Below, piece after piece: positions 44,511-52,816 of a stretch of 64,000 nucleotides of DNA. Each line of letters starts with the position of its first letter. Within the stretch, counting starts at the first letter, position 1. The notes under the pieces were generated by a model. That model worked only from the letters and a program-made list of their open reading frames with translations, ran no database searches and had not been told where the DNA came from. The DNA is from Thalassospira sp. HF15 (GTDB lineage: Bacteria; Pseudomonadota; Alphaproteobacteria; Rhodospirillales; Thalassospiraceae). The stretch is from positions 434,001 through 498,000 of the forward strand of contig NZ_JAAVKI010000001.1 of the NCBI RefSeq assembly GCF_011806525.1, written 5' to 3'. The position numbers were made by a program, and so were the translations under genes.

Positions 44511-45106
44511 GCGTTGGGTGCTTTTGCTCTTATCCGTCGCGCTGCGATGTAATAAATAATCCCGAAGGCACCGAATATATAACCAATCCCACCCAGAATC
44601 GATTGAAGATCATTCTTTTCCTTATAGGCGGTGATTTCACGTCGTAACGGGCGCAATTCGTCGCGCACGATGGTCGCGATAATCTCTTCCTGTGCATGGG
44701 TAATTGTGGAGCGGGTATCTGTGTCCGCCGCATCGGATGCAGTCGCGGTTTGCGATGACGCTGTTTGGGCCGGGCCAGCAAAACCAGACAAGTCATTTAT
44801 CGCAAATTTCGCCTCTGCAACGTGACCCGCACCCAGATCGGCGCGAAAGCGCAAGTCAACCTGACGGCTTGGTGTGTAGGTAAAAAAACCATCCGCATCG
44901 GTTGTGACTTCGTCGATCTTGTTTCCCTCGGGATCAAAAATCTCAACAAGTGTGTTGGCGGCCATAATACCGTTGGAAAAACCGATCTCGCCTTCGATGT
45001 TCTCCCCACTGGGAAACACTGACGCAATTACCTTGTGCGCATTCGCGGGGGCTGTGGTCAGCGCAACAAAGCCCAACATGAAAAGCGTCGTGAGAACCTT
45101 AACCAT
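44507..45106 (-). CDS. NikL-like auxiliary component of Co/Ni ECF transporter
   Basis: A 199-residue protein from the ATG at 45106 (MVKVLTTLFMLGFVALTTAP), which overlaps cbiM by eight bases. It has a signal or membrane segment at the N-terminus, then an Ig-like periplasmic part starting HKVIASVFPSGENIEGEIGF with EIFDPEGNKIDEVTTDADGF. A C-terminal helix follows (about 175-192, GYIFGAFGIIYYIAA) with a basic end. This is the layout of NikL, which replaces CbiN or NikN in K-M-L-Q-O type clusters. The conserved His after the signal cleavage is consistent with metal handling, but that is an inference. Confidence 0.75.
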   Translation of the reverse strand: MVKVLTTLFMLGFVALTTAPANAHKVIASVFPSGENIEGEIGFSNGIMAANTLVEIFDPEGNKIDEVTTDADGFFTYTPSRQVDLRFRADLGAGHVAEAKFAINDLSGFAGPAQTASSQTATASDAADTDTRSTITHAQEEIIATIVRDELRPLRREITAYKEKNDLQSILGGIGYIFGAFGIIYYIAARRIRAKAPNA

Positions 45107-45773
45107 TGGGGGCTTCCCCCGCCTGCTTTGCACGCAAAACCGCAGCCTGCAGCTGGAAGTCCGCAGCGGCATCGGCAGGCTGCAACAAAGCGGGTTTCAC
45201 CTTGGCAATAAGATATACTGCTGCCGCCGACACCAGACCTTCAACCACCATGATCGGAATATGGGCAAAGAAGACAAGTTTGGCCGCCGGGATAAAGGCA
45301 TCCCCGCTTAGGGCCAGCGAAATCGCGACAAACAGCGTCGTCAGCGCGATTGAAAACGCACCAGCGACCCCACCCAGAACCGCCGCGGTGACCGGGCTAC
45401 TGCGAGAGACCATGCCCCTGAACAACAAGCCAGCAAGCACAGCAGGCAAGGCGATATTGACGGTATTGACGCCAAGCACCGTCAAACCACCAAAGCCAAA
45501 GAAAATAGCTTGCAGCAAAAGGCCAACAAAAAGCGCAGGGAACGCGGTCCAGCCAAGCACCAGCCCGGCCAGACCGCTCATGATAAGATGTACACTCGAT
45601 GGTCCGACGGGCACGTGAATAAGCGAGGCAACAAAGAATGTCGCTGACAAAACCCCGGTTGCGGGAATTTTATCGATTGGCAGTTTGCGCAAACCAAGGC
45701 CAAGCCCGGCAACCGCAAGGACACCGCCACCAATCAGAACTTCCGGTGCCAGCGCACCATCGACAATATGCAT
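45099..45773 (-). CDS. cbiM: Cobalt/nickel ECF substrate-binding membrane protein CbiM
   Basis: A 224-residue S-component. It starts MHIVDGALAPEVLIGGG, where the His-2 in the MHIxDG/MHIxEG motif is a metal ligand. Further His and Asn residues are in FVASLIHVPVGPSSVHLI and GVNTVNIALPAVLAG. About six membrane helices are seen. It lies between the DUF4198 gene and the NikL-like gene. The choice of cobalt over nickel rests on the upstream riboswitch. Confidence 0.92.
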   Translation of the reverse strand: MHIVDGALAPEVLIGGGVLAVAGLGLGLRKLPIDKIPATGVLSATFFVASLIHVPVGPSSVHLIMSGLAGLVLGWTAFPALFVGLLLQAIFFGFGGLTVLGVNTVNIALPAVLAGLLFRGMVSRSSPVTAAVLGGVAGAFSIALTTLFVAISLALSGDAFIPAAKLVFFAHIPIMVVEGLVSAAAVYLIAKVKPALLQPADAAADFQLQAAVLRAKQAGEAPNG

Positions 45774-45788
45774 CTATTTATCCCCCGC

Positions 45789-46586
45789 CTATTTCACATC
45801 ATAGGCGCGAACCCACAGGACTGCATCCTGTGAAAGTTCTTTGCCCTGAAATTCTTTTTCAGGACCGCTGCCAAGTGCTGCAAATCCCCAAAAGCCCGCT
45901 TTGGGAACGCCAAAAGTGAAATACCCGTTTTCATCCGAAATGGCGACCACGGATCCGCCTGGCATTGGCGATGCCGTCGGTGCCTTGGGGGCATTGCGCG
46001 CCATATCTGGCTCCGCTGCCATATACTCAATTTCGATCTCTGCACCTGCCACCGGGCTTCCTTCGTTCAAGACACGACCGGTAAACGTTGAGCCGGCGAC
46101 GATATTGGTCGGGCGGTTAAGTGGCAAAATTTCCGTCTTGAGACCTTGCGGTTCCATCCAGTCCGTCGGGATTTCGTTGCGATTCACATAGGATTTCGTG
46201 ATCTGCTGGATGTAAATATCTTCGCTTTCCTCGAAATACGGTTCTGGGACAACAACCATGACATAATCACCACTCCGCTTGAGTGGCAGCGTGGCGTCAT
46301 ATGCCTTTGCTTCATTTTCAGTGCCGTGGAAAGTGATTGGGGAAAGCGTTGATTTCAGATCAACCTTCTCGCCGCGATGAACCGCATAGAATTCAATTGG
46401 TTCGGCCATGTCCATGACATGACCGTTTTCAAACGGGTGCCAGAAAATCAGCTTTACCGGCTGATCTCCGGCCTTTGTCGCATTTACTTCCGGCGTATAA
46501 GCCAACTGAAAATGGGCGCTGGCCGGCATGGTAACCGACAACACGCAGGAGCTTGCAACTGCAAGCCTACTAAGATTCTTCAACAT
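45789..46586 (-). CDS. DUF4198 periplasmic protein, NikK-like
   Basis: A 265-residue protein with a Sec signal peptide (about 1-24, ending MPASAHFQLAY). The mature N-terminus with His is typical of the family. DUF4198 features are seen: KLIFWHPFENGHVMDMAEP, GSTFTGRVLNEGSPVAGAEIEIEY, and SDENGYFTFGVPKAGFWGF near the end. Known DUF4198 proteins in nickel clusters (NikK) are thought to bind or present metal in the periplasm. First gene after the riboswitch. Confidence 0.85.
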   Translation of the reverse strand: MLKNLSRLAVASSCVLSVTMPASAHFQLAYTPEVNATKAGDQPVKLIFWHPFENGHVMDMAEPIEFYAVHRGEKVDLKSTLSPITFHGTENEAKAYDATLPLKRSGDYVMVVVPEPYFEESEDIYIQQITKSYVNRNEIPTDWMEPQGLKTEILPLNRPTNIVAGSTFTGRVLNEGSPVAGAEIEIEYMAAEPDMARNAPKAPTASPMPGGSVVAISDENGYFTFGVPKAGFWGFAALGSGPEKEFQGKELSQDAVLWVRAYDVK

Positions 46587-46764
46587 ATAATCGTCTCTTT
46601 CTCAAACGATGCATGCGGCAACAGCCCGACATGCAGGGTCAGGACAAAGAACGATAGGATGGCTGGAAGCAAGATTGCGGATCTTCAATAGACCGTTTGT
46701 ACCCCTGCAACCTGACGCTCACCCCGGCGTCCAACAGTTTCATACCAAGCGTCAAGTGCTTGGC

Positions 46765-46918
46765 AGTCAAAGGCAGGTCTCCTGGCTCACGGTTTGAAAA
46801 ACACTGCGCCTTCCCGGTTTTCACCAGTGGCATATGCAGTGCCTTGACCGCTTACAGTTGCGGGGGCAGCCGTGGCTTTGTCGTGCGTGACGCACCACGT
46901 TCCCTTTTAAGTTGATCC
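46765..46918 (-). promoter_or_regulatory. Cobalamin riboswitch controlling the Co/Ni uptake operon
   Basis: On the minus strand the leader shows the B12-element blocks in order: AAAAGGGAACG, GGCTGCCCCCGCAACTGTAA, ATGCCACTGG, CCGGGAAGGC, and GAGCCAGGAGACCTGCC. The B12 box GCCACTGG-type and the closing GAGCCAGGAGACC are clear. About 180 bases separate it from the DUF4198 start. Expression should drop when adenosylcobalamin is abundant. Confidence 0.96.
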
Positions 46919-46945
46919 ATTCAGATCAACACCAAAGACAGTGTC

Positions 46946-46974
46946 ATAATCCACACGGGACAGATTGCTGTCAA
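46946..46974 (-). promoter_or_regulatory. Sigma-70 promoter of the cobalamin-riboswitch operon
   Basis: On the minus strand TTGACA (46974-46969) and GATTAT (46951-46946) are separated by 17 bases, just before the riboswitch. Confidence 0.6.
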
Positions 46975-47102
46975 CTCTTTGTCCGGTTGCACAATCATAA
47001 TCTTTTAGACGATGGCTTGACCTCATATGAACGCCGCGCAAAGATCATCGACACCTTTACCAACAGGCTGTGAATGCGGTCATCATCAAGGGCGGAAACA
47101 TC

Positions 47103-47645
47103 ATGACACCTGAAACAGTTCTTGTTTTCTGGTTCAAGGAACTTGAAGAAAAACAGTGGTTTATCAAGGACACTTCCCTTGATCGCCATATCACAGAACG
47201 GTTTTCGGATTTTCATGCCGCTGCCTGCGCGGGTGAACTTTTTACCTGGCGTAATACGCCCCACGGACGCTTAGCCGAGATCATTGTGCTTGATCAGTTT
47301 TCACGCAATATGTATCGCGATCAGCCGCAATCCTTTGCTTCTGATCCAATGTCACTGGTTTTGGCACAGGAAGCTGTTTCACTGGGGTTAGACCGAAAAC
47401 TGGTCACACCGCAGGAACAGGCATTTCTGTACATGCCTTACATGCATTCCGAGTCCGAGATCATTCATGAAGTCGCTGTTGATCTGTTTTCTCAGCCTGG
47501 CCTTGAACACAATTACGAGTTCGAGCTGAAGCACAAAAAGATCATTGACCGGTTTGGCCGCTATCCACATCGCAATGAGATCCTCGGCCGCCCATCCACG
47601 CCCGAGGAACTAGCCTTTCTCGAGGAACCCGGATCGTCCTTCTGA
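47103..47645 (+). CDS. DUF924 family protein
   Basis: A 180-residue soluble protein from the ATG at 47103, preceded by AAGGGCGG. The family pattern is clear: TPETVLVFWFKELEEKQWF at the N-terminus, RLAEIIVLDQFSRNMYRDQP, EQAFLYMPYMHSESE, and FGRYPHRNEILGRPSTPEE near the end. The fold is TPR-like in solved members, but the function is unknown. Single gene, divergent from the riboswitch operon, with a terminator. Confidence 0.9.
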   Translation: MTPETVLVFWFKELEEKQWFIKDTSLDRHITERFSDFHAAACAGELFTWRNTPHGRLAEIIVLDQFSRNMYRDQPQSFASDPMSLVLAQEAVSLGLDRKLVTPQEQAFLYMPYMHSESEIIHEVAVDLFSQPGLEHNYEFELKHKKIIDRFGRYPHRNEILGRPSTPEELAFLEEPGSSF

Positions 47646-47647
47646 GC

Positions 47648-47678
47648 ATAAAAAGGGACGGTAATCCGTCCCTTTCAT
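47648..47678. terminator. Terminator shared by DUF924 and the convergent TrpD2-like gene
   Basis: AAAGGGACGG and CCGTCCCTTT arms around a TAAT loop. Confidence 0.75.
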
Positions 47679-47703
47679 TCGTTCCGACTTAAACCGCGAA
47701 AAA

Positions 47704-48768
47704 TCAACCGACATCCCGGTCGCGATTATCCCACCAGTCTTGGACAAGGCTTTCTGCTTCATCCATGTAGTCAGCTTTGCCCGCAAGGAATGCCGCCATC
47801 GCCGCACTGCCTTTAATCTTGGCTTCAGCGGGCATGTCGTCGACGTCACCGCGCCAGACAGCCAAAAAGTGCTTCAGCGATATCGGACTTTGATCTTCGA
47901 GAGCTTTTTCTGATTTCGACAACAAGGCTGGCCAGCGGACATCATTCAGTTCGCCATTATCAAGCATGCGCAAATCGACATGCTTGTAAGGCGTTCTTTC
48001 AGCCTCGCCGCCGCCGCCCTTGATCACGCCAATCCTCGGTAGTTCGAGGAGCTTGCCGGTTTCACGGTGAACATCAAGAAATGCAGGATGAAACACGCCA
48101 AGAAAAGCAGACCGTGCCTGCAAAGGGTTCAACAGTCGAAGCAGCGTATTGACCGGGCTGCGCAAGCCGAGCAATGGACGCAAGCCAATCAGTTCCTGCA
48201 GCTTGGGATGCATATGGCGCAACGGCAGGTAAGCAAACCCCTTTGACGCAATGTCGGACCGGGCTTCTTCGGCAGACATCGCGATCGGCAACTTCAGTGC
48301 CTTGATGGCGGCTTCCGCGCCGATGCCGTTCACCAGATGCGAATTATAGCCATGCATCAAGATCGGAACACCGTTCTGCGATAACAACAGGGCTGAGAGC
48401 ACGAACCAGGGCAAACCACGGGTGCGACCGGCGGCATAAGACGGCCAGTCCAGTGCCGGGCGTTCAAGATCCTCGTTTTCGCCCTCTTCATCCGGCTCAA
48501 GACGGGCGGCCTTCCGGACAGCCTCGATCATGCCGGCGAGTTCTTCGGGGGTTTCTGCCCGGTAACGCAGCATCAACAGAAATGCACCAAGCTGGATCGG
48601 TTCGATCTCATCACGGAGGATCATGGAGAACGCCTCAAACGCCTCCTCACGGGTCAGGCTGCGCGAACGGCCCGGCCCACGGAAAAACGTGCGCAGATAG
48701 CCCGAAAACGGGTGCGCTTCAGGTAAAACGTTCTCTTCCTCGAGCTGTTCAAGATGCTCGTCGGTCAT
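47704..48768 (-). CDS. TrpD2/YbiB-like glycosyltransferase-fold protein
   Basis: A 354-residue protein with the fold of anthranilate phosphoribosyltransferase. The N-terminal helical part has LTREEAFEAFSMILRDEIEPIQLGAFLLMLRYRAET. Later parts are VLSALLLSQNGVPILMHGYN, FAYLPLRHMHPKLQELIGLRPLLGLRSPVNTLLRLLNP and GVIKGGGGEAERTPYK. The TrpD motif KHGN-type is replaced, matching the YbiB group, which binds nucleic acid and is not a Trp enzyme. It lies 23 bases from yaaA on the same strand; no trp genes are near. Confidence 0.8.
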   Translation of the reverse strand: MTDEHLEQLEEENVLPEAHPFSGYLRTFFRGPGRSRSLTREEAFEAFSMILRDEIEPIQLGAFLLMLRYRAETPEELAGMIEAVRKAARLEPDEEGENEDLERPALDWPSYAAGRTRGLPWFVLSALLLSQNGVPILMHGYNSHLVNGIGAEAAIKALKLPIAMSAEEARSDIASKGFAYLPLRHMHPKLQELIGLRPLLGLRSPVNTLLRLLNPLQARSAFLGVFHPAFLDVHRETGKLLELPRIGVIKGGGGEAERTPYKHVDLRMLDNGELNDVRWPALLSKSEKALEDQSPISLKHFLAVWRGDVDDMPAEAKIKGSAAMAAFLAGKADYMDEAESLVQDWWDNRDRDVG

Positions 48769-48791
48769 AGGATTTCACCGGATCGTTGTCA

Positions 48792-49568
48792 TTACTGGTC
48801 GTGGATACGTGTAAAGACCCACTCTGTCTCGGATGACAGGTCATCCTGATAGCTGTAGCCATCAACGTTGAATTTCTTGAGCTCTTGCGGGTCTTCGAGG
48901 CGATTGTCAATCATATAGCGCGCCATCATGCCACGTGCACGCTTCGCCGAGAAACCGACAACCTTGGCCGCGCCACCCTTTACCTCTTTGAAAACAGGGG
49001 TAATAACCGGGCCATCAAGCACTTTGGTCTTGATTGATTTAAAATACTCGTTCGACGCCAGATTGATCAGGCTGCGGTCCTTGTGACCTTTGGTGATTTC
49101 ATTGATTTCATTGGAAAGCTTGTCATCCCAGAACGCATACAGGTCCTTGCCGCGCGGATTGGAGAGACGCGTGCCCATTTCAAGACGGTATGGCTGCATC
49201 AAATCACGTGGTTTGAGCAAACCATAAAGGCCTGAGAGCATGCGAAAGTGATCTTCCGCCCAATCAATGTCGTCAGCCTTCATCGTATCGGCATCAAGGC
49301 CGACATAGGTATCACCGCGAAAAGCGAAGATCGCCGGTTTTGCATTGGTTCGATCAAACGGTCGGGAAAAATGCTGAAAACGCTGATAGTTCAGATCGGC
49401 AAGGTTTTCACTGATCCCCATGAGCTTCATAAGGTCGCTGCGGCTTTTTTTGCGCGCGACATCAACAAGTTCTTCGGTGTCGTCCAGAAATGCGGGCTGT
49501 GAAACAGACATTTCAGGGGCGTCTGTTTCAAAATCAAGCTTCTTGGCCGGGGACACAACAGCAAGCAT
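48792..49568 (-). CDS. yaaA: Peroxide stress protein YaaA (DUF328)
   Basis: YaaA lowers free iron and protects DNA during hydrogen peroxide stress. The 258-residue protein starts at the ATG at 49568, with AGAGG upstream. It has the family motifs MLAVVSPAKKLDFETDAP, FRGDTYVGLDADTM, RMLSGLYGLLKPRDLMQPYRLEMGTRL, INLASNEYFKSI and GFSAKRARGMMARYMI. Normal length. Same strand as the TrpD2-like gene. Confidence 0.94.
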   Translation of the reverse strand: MLAVVSPAKKLDFETDAPEMSVSQPAFLDDTEELVDVARKKSRSDLMKLMGISENLADLNYQRFQHFSRPFDRTNAKPAIFAFRGDTYVGLDADTMKADDIDWAEDHFRMLSGLYGLLKPRDLMQPYRLEMGTRLSNPRGKDLYAFWDDKLSNEINEITKGHKDRSLINLASNEYFKSIKTKVLDGPVITPVFKEVKGGAAKVVGFSAKRARGMMARYMIDNRLEDPQELKKFNVDGYSYQDDLSSETEWVFTRIHDQ

Positions 49569-49762
49569 CAATCTGCCTCTTCTCTTTCATCTCGGTTCAA
49601 TTTGTCGTAACAAGCCACAAGGCATGGGCAATGTCTAGGGTCCAACCACATGTACTGCAATATACGGCTGTTCATGTATCTGGACCCTTGGTGTTAACCA
49701 TAAACTTCTAATTTTGCAGATAATCCGTCTGGTGCAAGCTCTGGCGGAAGAAAGGACCCAAT

Positions 49763-50083
49763 ATGAGTGAACAAGTTCGCGCGTCGCACATTCTTTTGAT
49801 GTATGCCGGTTCGGCCCGTTCGACCGCCACCCGCACCAAGGACGAAGCCCTGACCGAAATCAACTCCCTTAAAGACCAGATCGCATCGGGTGCGGATTTC
49901 GCGGAACTCGCAAAAGCAAACTCCGATTGCCCGTCTGGCCAGCAAGGCGGCGACCTTGGTTTCTTTGGTCGTGGTATGATGGTTCCGGAATTTGATGCCG
50001 CTGCGTTCAGCATGGACGTTGGTGCGACTTCTGACGTGGTTGAGACCGATTTCGGTTACCACCTTCTGCAGCGTACCGCCTAA
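49763..50083 (+). CDS. Stand-alone parvulin-type peptidyl-prolyl isomerase
   Basis: A 106-residue single rotamase domain: VRASHILLMYAG at the start, then TKDEALTEINSLKDQIASGADFAELAKANSD, GGDLGFFGRGMMVPEFDAAAF and TDFGYHLLQRT at the end. No signal peptide or membrane helix, so it is cytosolic, like PpiC of E. coli. It is preceded by a 194-base space and has a terminator. Confidence 0.9.
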   Translation: MSEQVRASHILLMYAGSARSTATRTKDEALTEINSLKDQIASGADFAELAKANSDCPSGQQGGDLGFFGRGMMVPEFDAAAFSMDVGATSDVVETDFGYHLLQRTA

Positions 50084-50107
50084 GCAACCGCTTACGCACG
50101 GTGCAAA

Positions 50108-50145
50108 GAGTGAAGGCTGGCATTTGATTGCCAGCCTTTTTCTGT
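50108..50145. terminator. Terminator after the parvulin gene
   Basis: AAGGCTGGCA and TGCCAGCCTT arms with a TTTGAT loop, then TTTCTGTTT. The DUF1491 gene converges on it. Confidence 0.8.
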
Positions 50146-50159
50146 TTCTGTCACCGCAG

Positions 50160-50510
50160 TCAGAAATCAACTATCGGTGCATCAAGCTCATATTGCGACT
50201 TGTGATCTTCGATCTCCAGCACCCAGACATCGGGATCAAACCCAATTTGCTTGCGCCAGTATTCGTCACAGGCGAACTCCATTTCGCGCCCCCCATCCGG
50301 GCCACCAGCCACAAGCATCCAGCCCAGATCCCCATCAAGCGTTGTCACCCGCGAATAGACAAAGCACCCGGCATCAAACCGGTTAAGCTTCAAAAGCACT
50401 GCACCGGCATCTTCATTGCCCTTGTGGACCACCATCGCCGTGATCAGGTTTGACTGGCAAATCGCGATCTGCCCACGCACCCACAAACCGGCTTTCAGAC
50501 GTGGTTGCAT
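50160..50510 (-). CDS. DUF1491 family protein
   Basis: A 116-residue protein. The pattern PRLKAGLWVRGQIAICQ, GNEDAGAVLLKLNRFD and DPDVWVLEIEDHKS is that of DUF1491, an alphaproteobacterial family of unknown function. No signal or membrane part. It starts immediately after the M23 stop codon on the same strand, so the two are likely cotranscribed. Confidence 0.8.
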   Translation of the reverse strand: MQPRLKAGLWVRGQIAICQSNLITAMVVHKGNEDAGAVLLKLNRFDAGCFVYSRVTTLDGDLGWMLVAGGPDGGREMEFACDEYWRKQIGFDPDVWVLEIEDHKSQYELDAPIVDF

Positions 50511-51305
50511 TTATACCCCTTCCCGTGAAGCGGTCACGTTTTCAGGCATTTGTAAAATCAGGTTCGCATTTGGACAGATACTTTCCCAGACATCCCACTC
50601 AGACGGCTTGGCGGCACCAAAGAAGTCCCCTTCCCGTCCAAGCATGTCGAAAATGATCTGGAAATGCAGGTGCGGTATCCAGTCCCCATTGATCGGGAAA
50701 TCCCCGAAACGGCACAACAGATCATCGGCAGAGACTTCCTTGCCCTTATAAAGCCCATCAAGGGACTCGCGGCTGAGATGCCCGTAAAGCGTATAGAACT
50801 TAATGCCTGCAGCCGGTTCGTGCTGCAAGATGATGGTCGGACCATAATCCAGATGCAGGTTGTTATCGGCAAAGCTGTGCACGACACCATCAAGTGGTGC
50901 GAAAACCGGCGTGTATGCCGGTGCGAACAAGTCGATGCCAAGATGCTGGCTGCGGGCCTCACCATCGTTTTTGAACTGTTCGGATTGATAGCAAATCCGA
51001 TCTTCACGATATCGCCCGATCCCGACCGGCGCATTGGCGTCCGCCAGTTGCTGCCACATGATTTCGGTTTGGCGCGCCGGGTCGCTTTCTCCGCCAATCA
51101 CCACATCTCCGTTGGATGAAAAGTCATAAACGATCTTCGTACAGGTTTTGAGATCGCACTCCATCACCGACCGAAAACGATCACGGTTTGTATCGATCCA
51201 GGCACGCAGGGTTGCGGCTTCGGGCATTGGCTCCTGCCGTTGGGCAAGGCGATCCTGATAGGTTTGAAGACGTTGGGCTGCGGCGGTTGATCGCATGGCG
51301 GTCAC
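50511..51305 (-). CDS. M23 peptidase-domain protein without signal peptide
   Basis: The GTG at 51305 follows GGAG by eight bases, which gives 264 residues; an ATG at 51296 is an alternative. The N-terminal part is helical. The M23 domain (about 140-245) keeps the full zinc set: SQHLGIDLFAPAYTPVFAP, FYTLYGHLSRESL and PHLHFQIIFD. This M23 subtype is known from fusions with cytosolic aminotransferases. No signal peptide is seen. If active, its substrate may be a cytosolic peptide or it may be exported by other means. Confidence 0.8.
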   Translation of the reverse strand: MTAMRSTAAAQRLQTYQDRLAQRQEPMPEAATLRAWIDTNRDRFRSVMECDLKTCTKIVYDFSSNGDVVIGGESDPARQTEIMWQQLADANAPVGIGRYREDRICYQSEQFKNDGEARSQHLGIDLFAPAYTPVFAPLDGVVHSFADNNLHLDYGPTIILQHEPAAGIKFYTLYGHLSRESLDGLYKGKEVSADDLLCRFGDFPINGDWIPHLHFQIIFDMLGREGDFFGAAKPSEWDVWESICPNANLILQMPENVTASREGV

Positions 51306-51321
51306 GGTGGTGGCTCCGAAA

Positions 51322-51353
51322 CAGAAAAAGGCAGGGAACGATGCCCTGCCTTT
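51322..51353 (-). terminator. Terminator of the acidic hypothetical gene
   Basis: GGCAGGG and CCCTGCC arms extended by AAA/TTT, followed on the minus strand by TTTTCTG. It separates the 51391 gene from the M23 gene. Confidence 0.8.
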
Positions 51354-51390
51354 AGCTACATTAATATCTGCCGGGTCGGCAAGCATTGGC

Positions 51391-51876
51391 TTACCAGTTC
51401 GTCACTTCATATTCGCAAGACACGTCATCATCGTCTGTATCGGTCAGCGCAACCGTCAGACGGCGCATCTGCGGGTTGAAGCGTTTGATGAAGTTCAGAA
51501 GAAGCAGGGACTCTTCGGAAAGTTCGCCCGCGTCTTCGTCATCTTCGTCCAGTTCACACAGCTCGACCAGCTCAAGGAACAAGGCACCAAGCGCGCGTTT
51601 GACGTCTTCACCACCCTTAAGGCCGCCCGTCAGTTCGCCCAGCGGACCAAGATCGATTTCGAGTTTGCGCAAGTTTGCGCTCATCTGGTCGATGGCATCT
51701 TCATCAAGAACCATTTCGGCCGCAATCATGTGCGTGCCGACTTCGTTGATATTCATGAAACCAACGAATTCGAACAGATCGTCTTTGGTGCGACCGTCTT
51801 CCAGCAGCTTTTCGGTATGTGCTTCGAATTCTTCGAAGTCGATATCTTCGCCAAGATCGTTTTCAAGATCGCTCAT
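51391..51876 (-). CDS. Acidic hypothetical protein
   Basis: A 161-residue protein from the ATG at 51876, with GGAGAG upstream. The sequence is strongly acidic at both ends (DLENDLGEDIDFEEFEAH, ELCELDEDDEDAGELSEE) and helical throughout, with no signal or membrane part. I do not recognise a family. A C-terminal stretch with NPQMRRLTVALTDTDDDD is basic then acidic. It has its own terminator and is followed by the M23 gene. Confidence 0.65.
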   Translation of the reverse strand: MSDLENDLGEDIDFEEFEAHTEKLLEDGRTKDDLFEFVGFMNINEVGTHMIAAEMVLDEDAIDQMSANLRKLEIDLGPLGELTGGLKGGEDVKRALGALFLELVELCELDEDDEDAGELSEESLLLLNFIKRFNPQMRRLTVALTDTDDDDVSCEYEVTNW

Positions 51877-52060
51877 GTCGCTCTCCAATCAAAATTTGCG
51901 CTGCTGATACTCTGGATTGCGGGAAAACTCAACCCGGACTGGTGATATGGACATCTGCTATGCGGCCATCACATTGCCTGAGACAAAGACCTTCAAAGAA
52001 GATTGCGAACGATACAGCATTATCTCTAGGATTAGAATAAATCTGATGGACAGGCTTTGA

Positions 52061-52750
52061 ATGGAACCCGTTATGCCCGCCTTCACGCTTCTTGATGCTG
52101 TCGCAATTTGCTGGGCGTTTGCCTGGTGGGTTGGATACACGGTTTTTGCCGATGCCAGTTCACGCCGTCGCAACTCCATCTCTGCCCATATGGCACGCAA
52201 TCGCCATCGCTGGATGGAACAGATGCTTAAACGCGATATCAGGATGGTTGATACATCCATTGCCAGCAATCTGATTACAGGCATCAGTTTCTTTTCTTCG
52301 ACAACCATTCTGGTCCTGATCGGCCTGATGGCTCTGCTGGGTTATACCGACAAAGCCATTGAAACCGTCTCTGCCCTGCCCTTTGCGGCCGTTACCACGC
52401 CGGGTGTCTGGGAATGCAAGGTAGTGTTGCTTATCGTGATCTTCATTTATGCCTTCTTCAAGTTCACCTGGGCTTTCCGGCTGTCGAACTATTGCTCGAT
52501 CCTGATCGGGGCAGCACCCGATGCCGATGAACCCGATGCTGCCCGGGCAGCGGCCCGCGCTTCGCGGATGAGCATGATGTCAGCGCATAACTTCAACCGC
52601 GGCATACGCGCCTATTTCTTCGCCCTATCGGCATTGGGATGGTTTTATCACCCCGTCGCCTTCATTATCTGCGCAACGTGGGTGACACTGGTTCTTTACA
52701 ACCGGGAATTCCGGTCGCATGCACTTGATATCCTGAGCGGCCACCACTGA
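52061..52750 (+). CDS. DUF599 family membrane protein
   Basis: A 229-residue protein with the DUF599 pattern. The N-terminal helix is ILLD-like (FTLLDAVAICWAFAWWVGY), then RNRHRWMEQMLKRDIRMVDTSI, three further hydrophobic segments, and KFTWAFRLSNYCSILIGAAP, followed by HNFNRGIRAYFFALSALGWF. About four membrane helices. Function unknown. ATG at 52061 has AGG six bases upstream. Single gene with terminator. Confidence 0.9.
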   Translation: MEPVMPAFTLLDAVAICWAFAWWVGYTVFADASSRRRNSISAHMARNRHRWMEQMLKRDIRMVDTSIASNLITGISFFSSTTILVLIGLMALLGYTDKAIETVSALPFAAVTTPGVWECKVVLLIVIFIYAFFKFTWAFRLSNYCSILIGAAPDADEPDAARAAARASRMSMMSAHNFNRGIRAYFFALSALGWFYHPVAFIICATWVTLVLYNREFRSHALDILSGHH

Positions 52751-52764
52751 TCGTAACAGCAACG

Positions 52765-52798
52765 AAAAAAGGGCCGCGATTGCGGCCCTTTTTTTTAA
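52765..52798. terminator. Bidirectional terminator between DUF599 and the MFS gene
   Basis: GGGCCGC and GCGGCCC arms around GATT, flanked by A and T runs on both sides. Confidence 0.85.
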
Positions 52799-52816
52799 TC
52801 TTCAGGCGTCTTACCT

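Noticed and set aside
46609..46915. Short plus-strand frames in the cobalamin riboswitch region
   Set aside because: They cross the highly structured RNA element and have no family resemblance.
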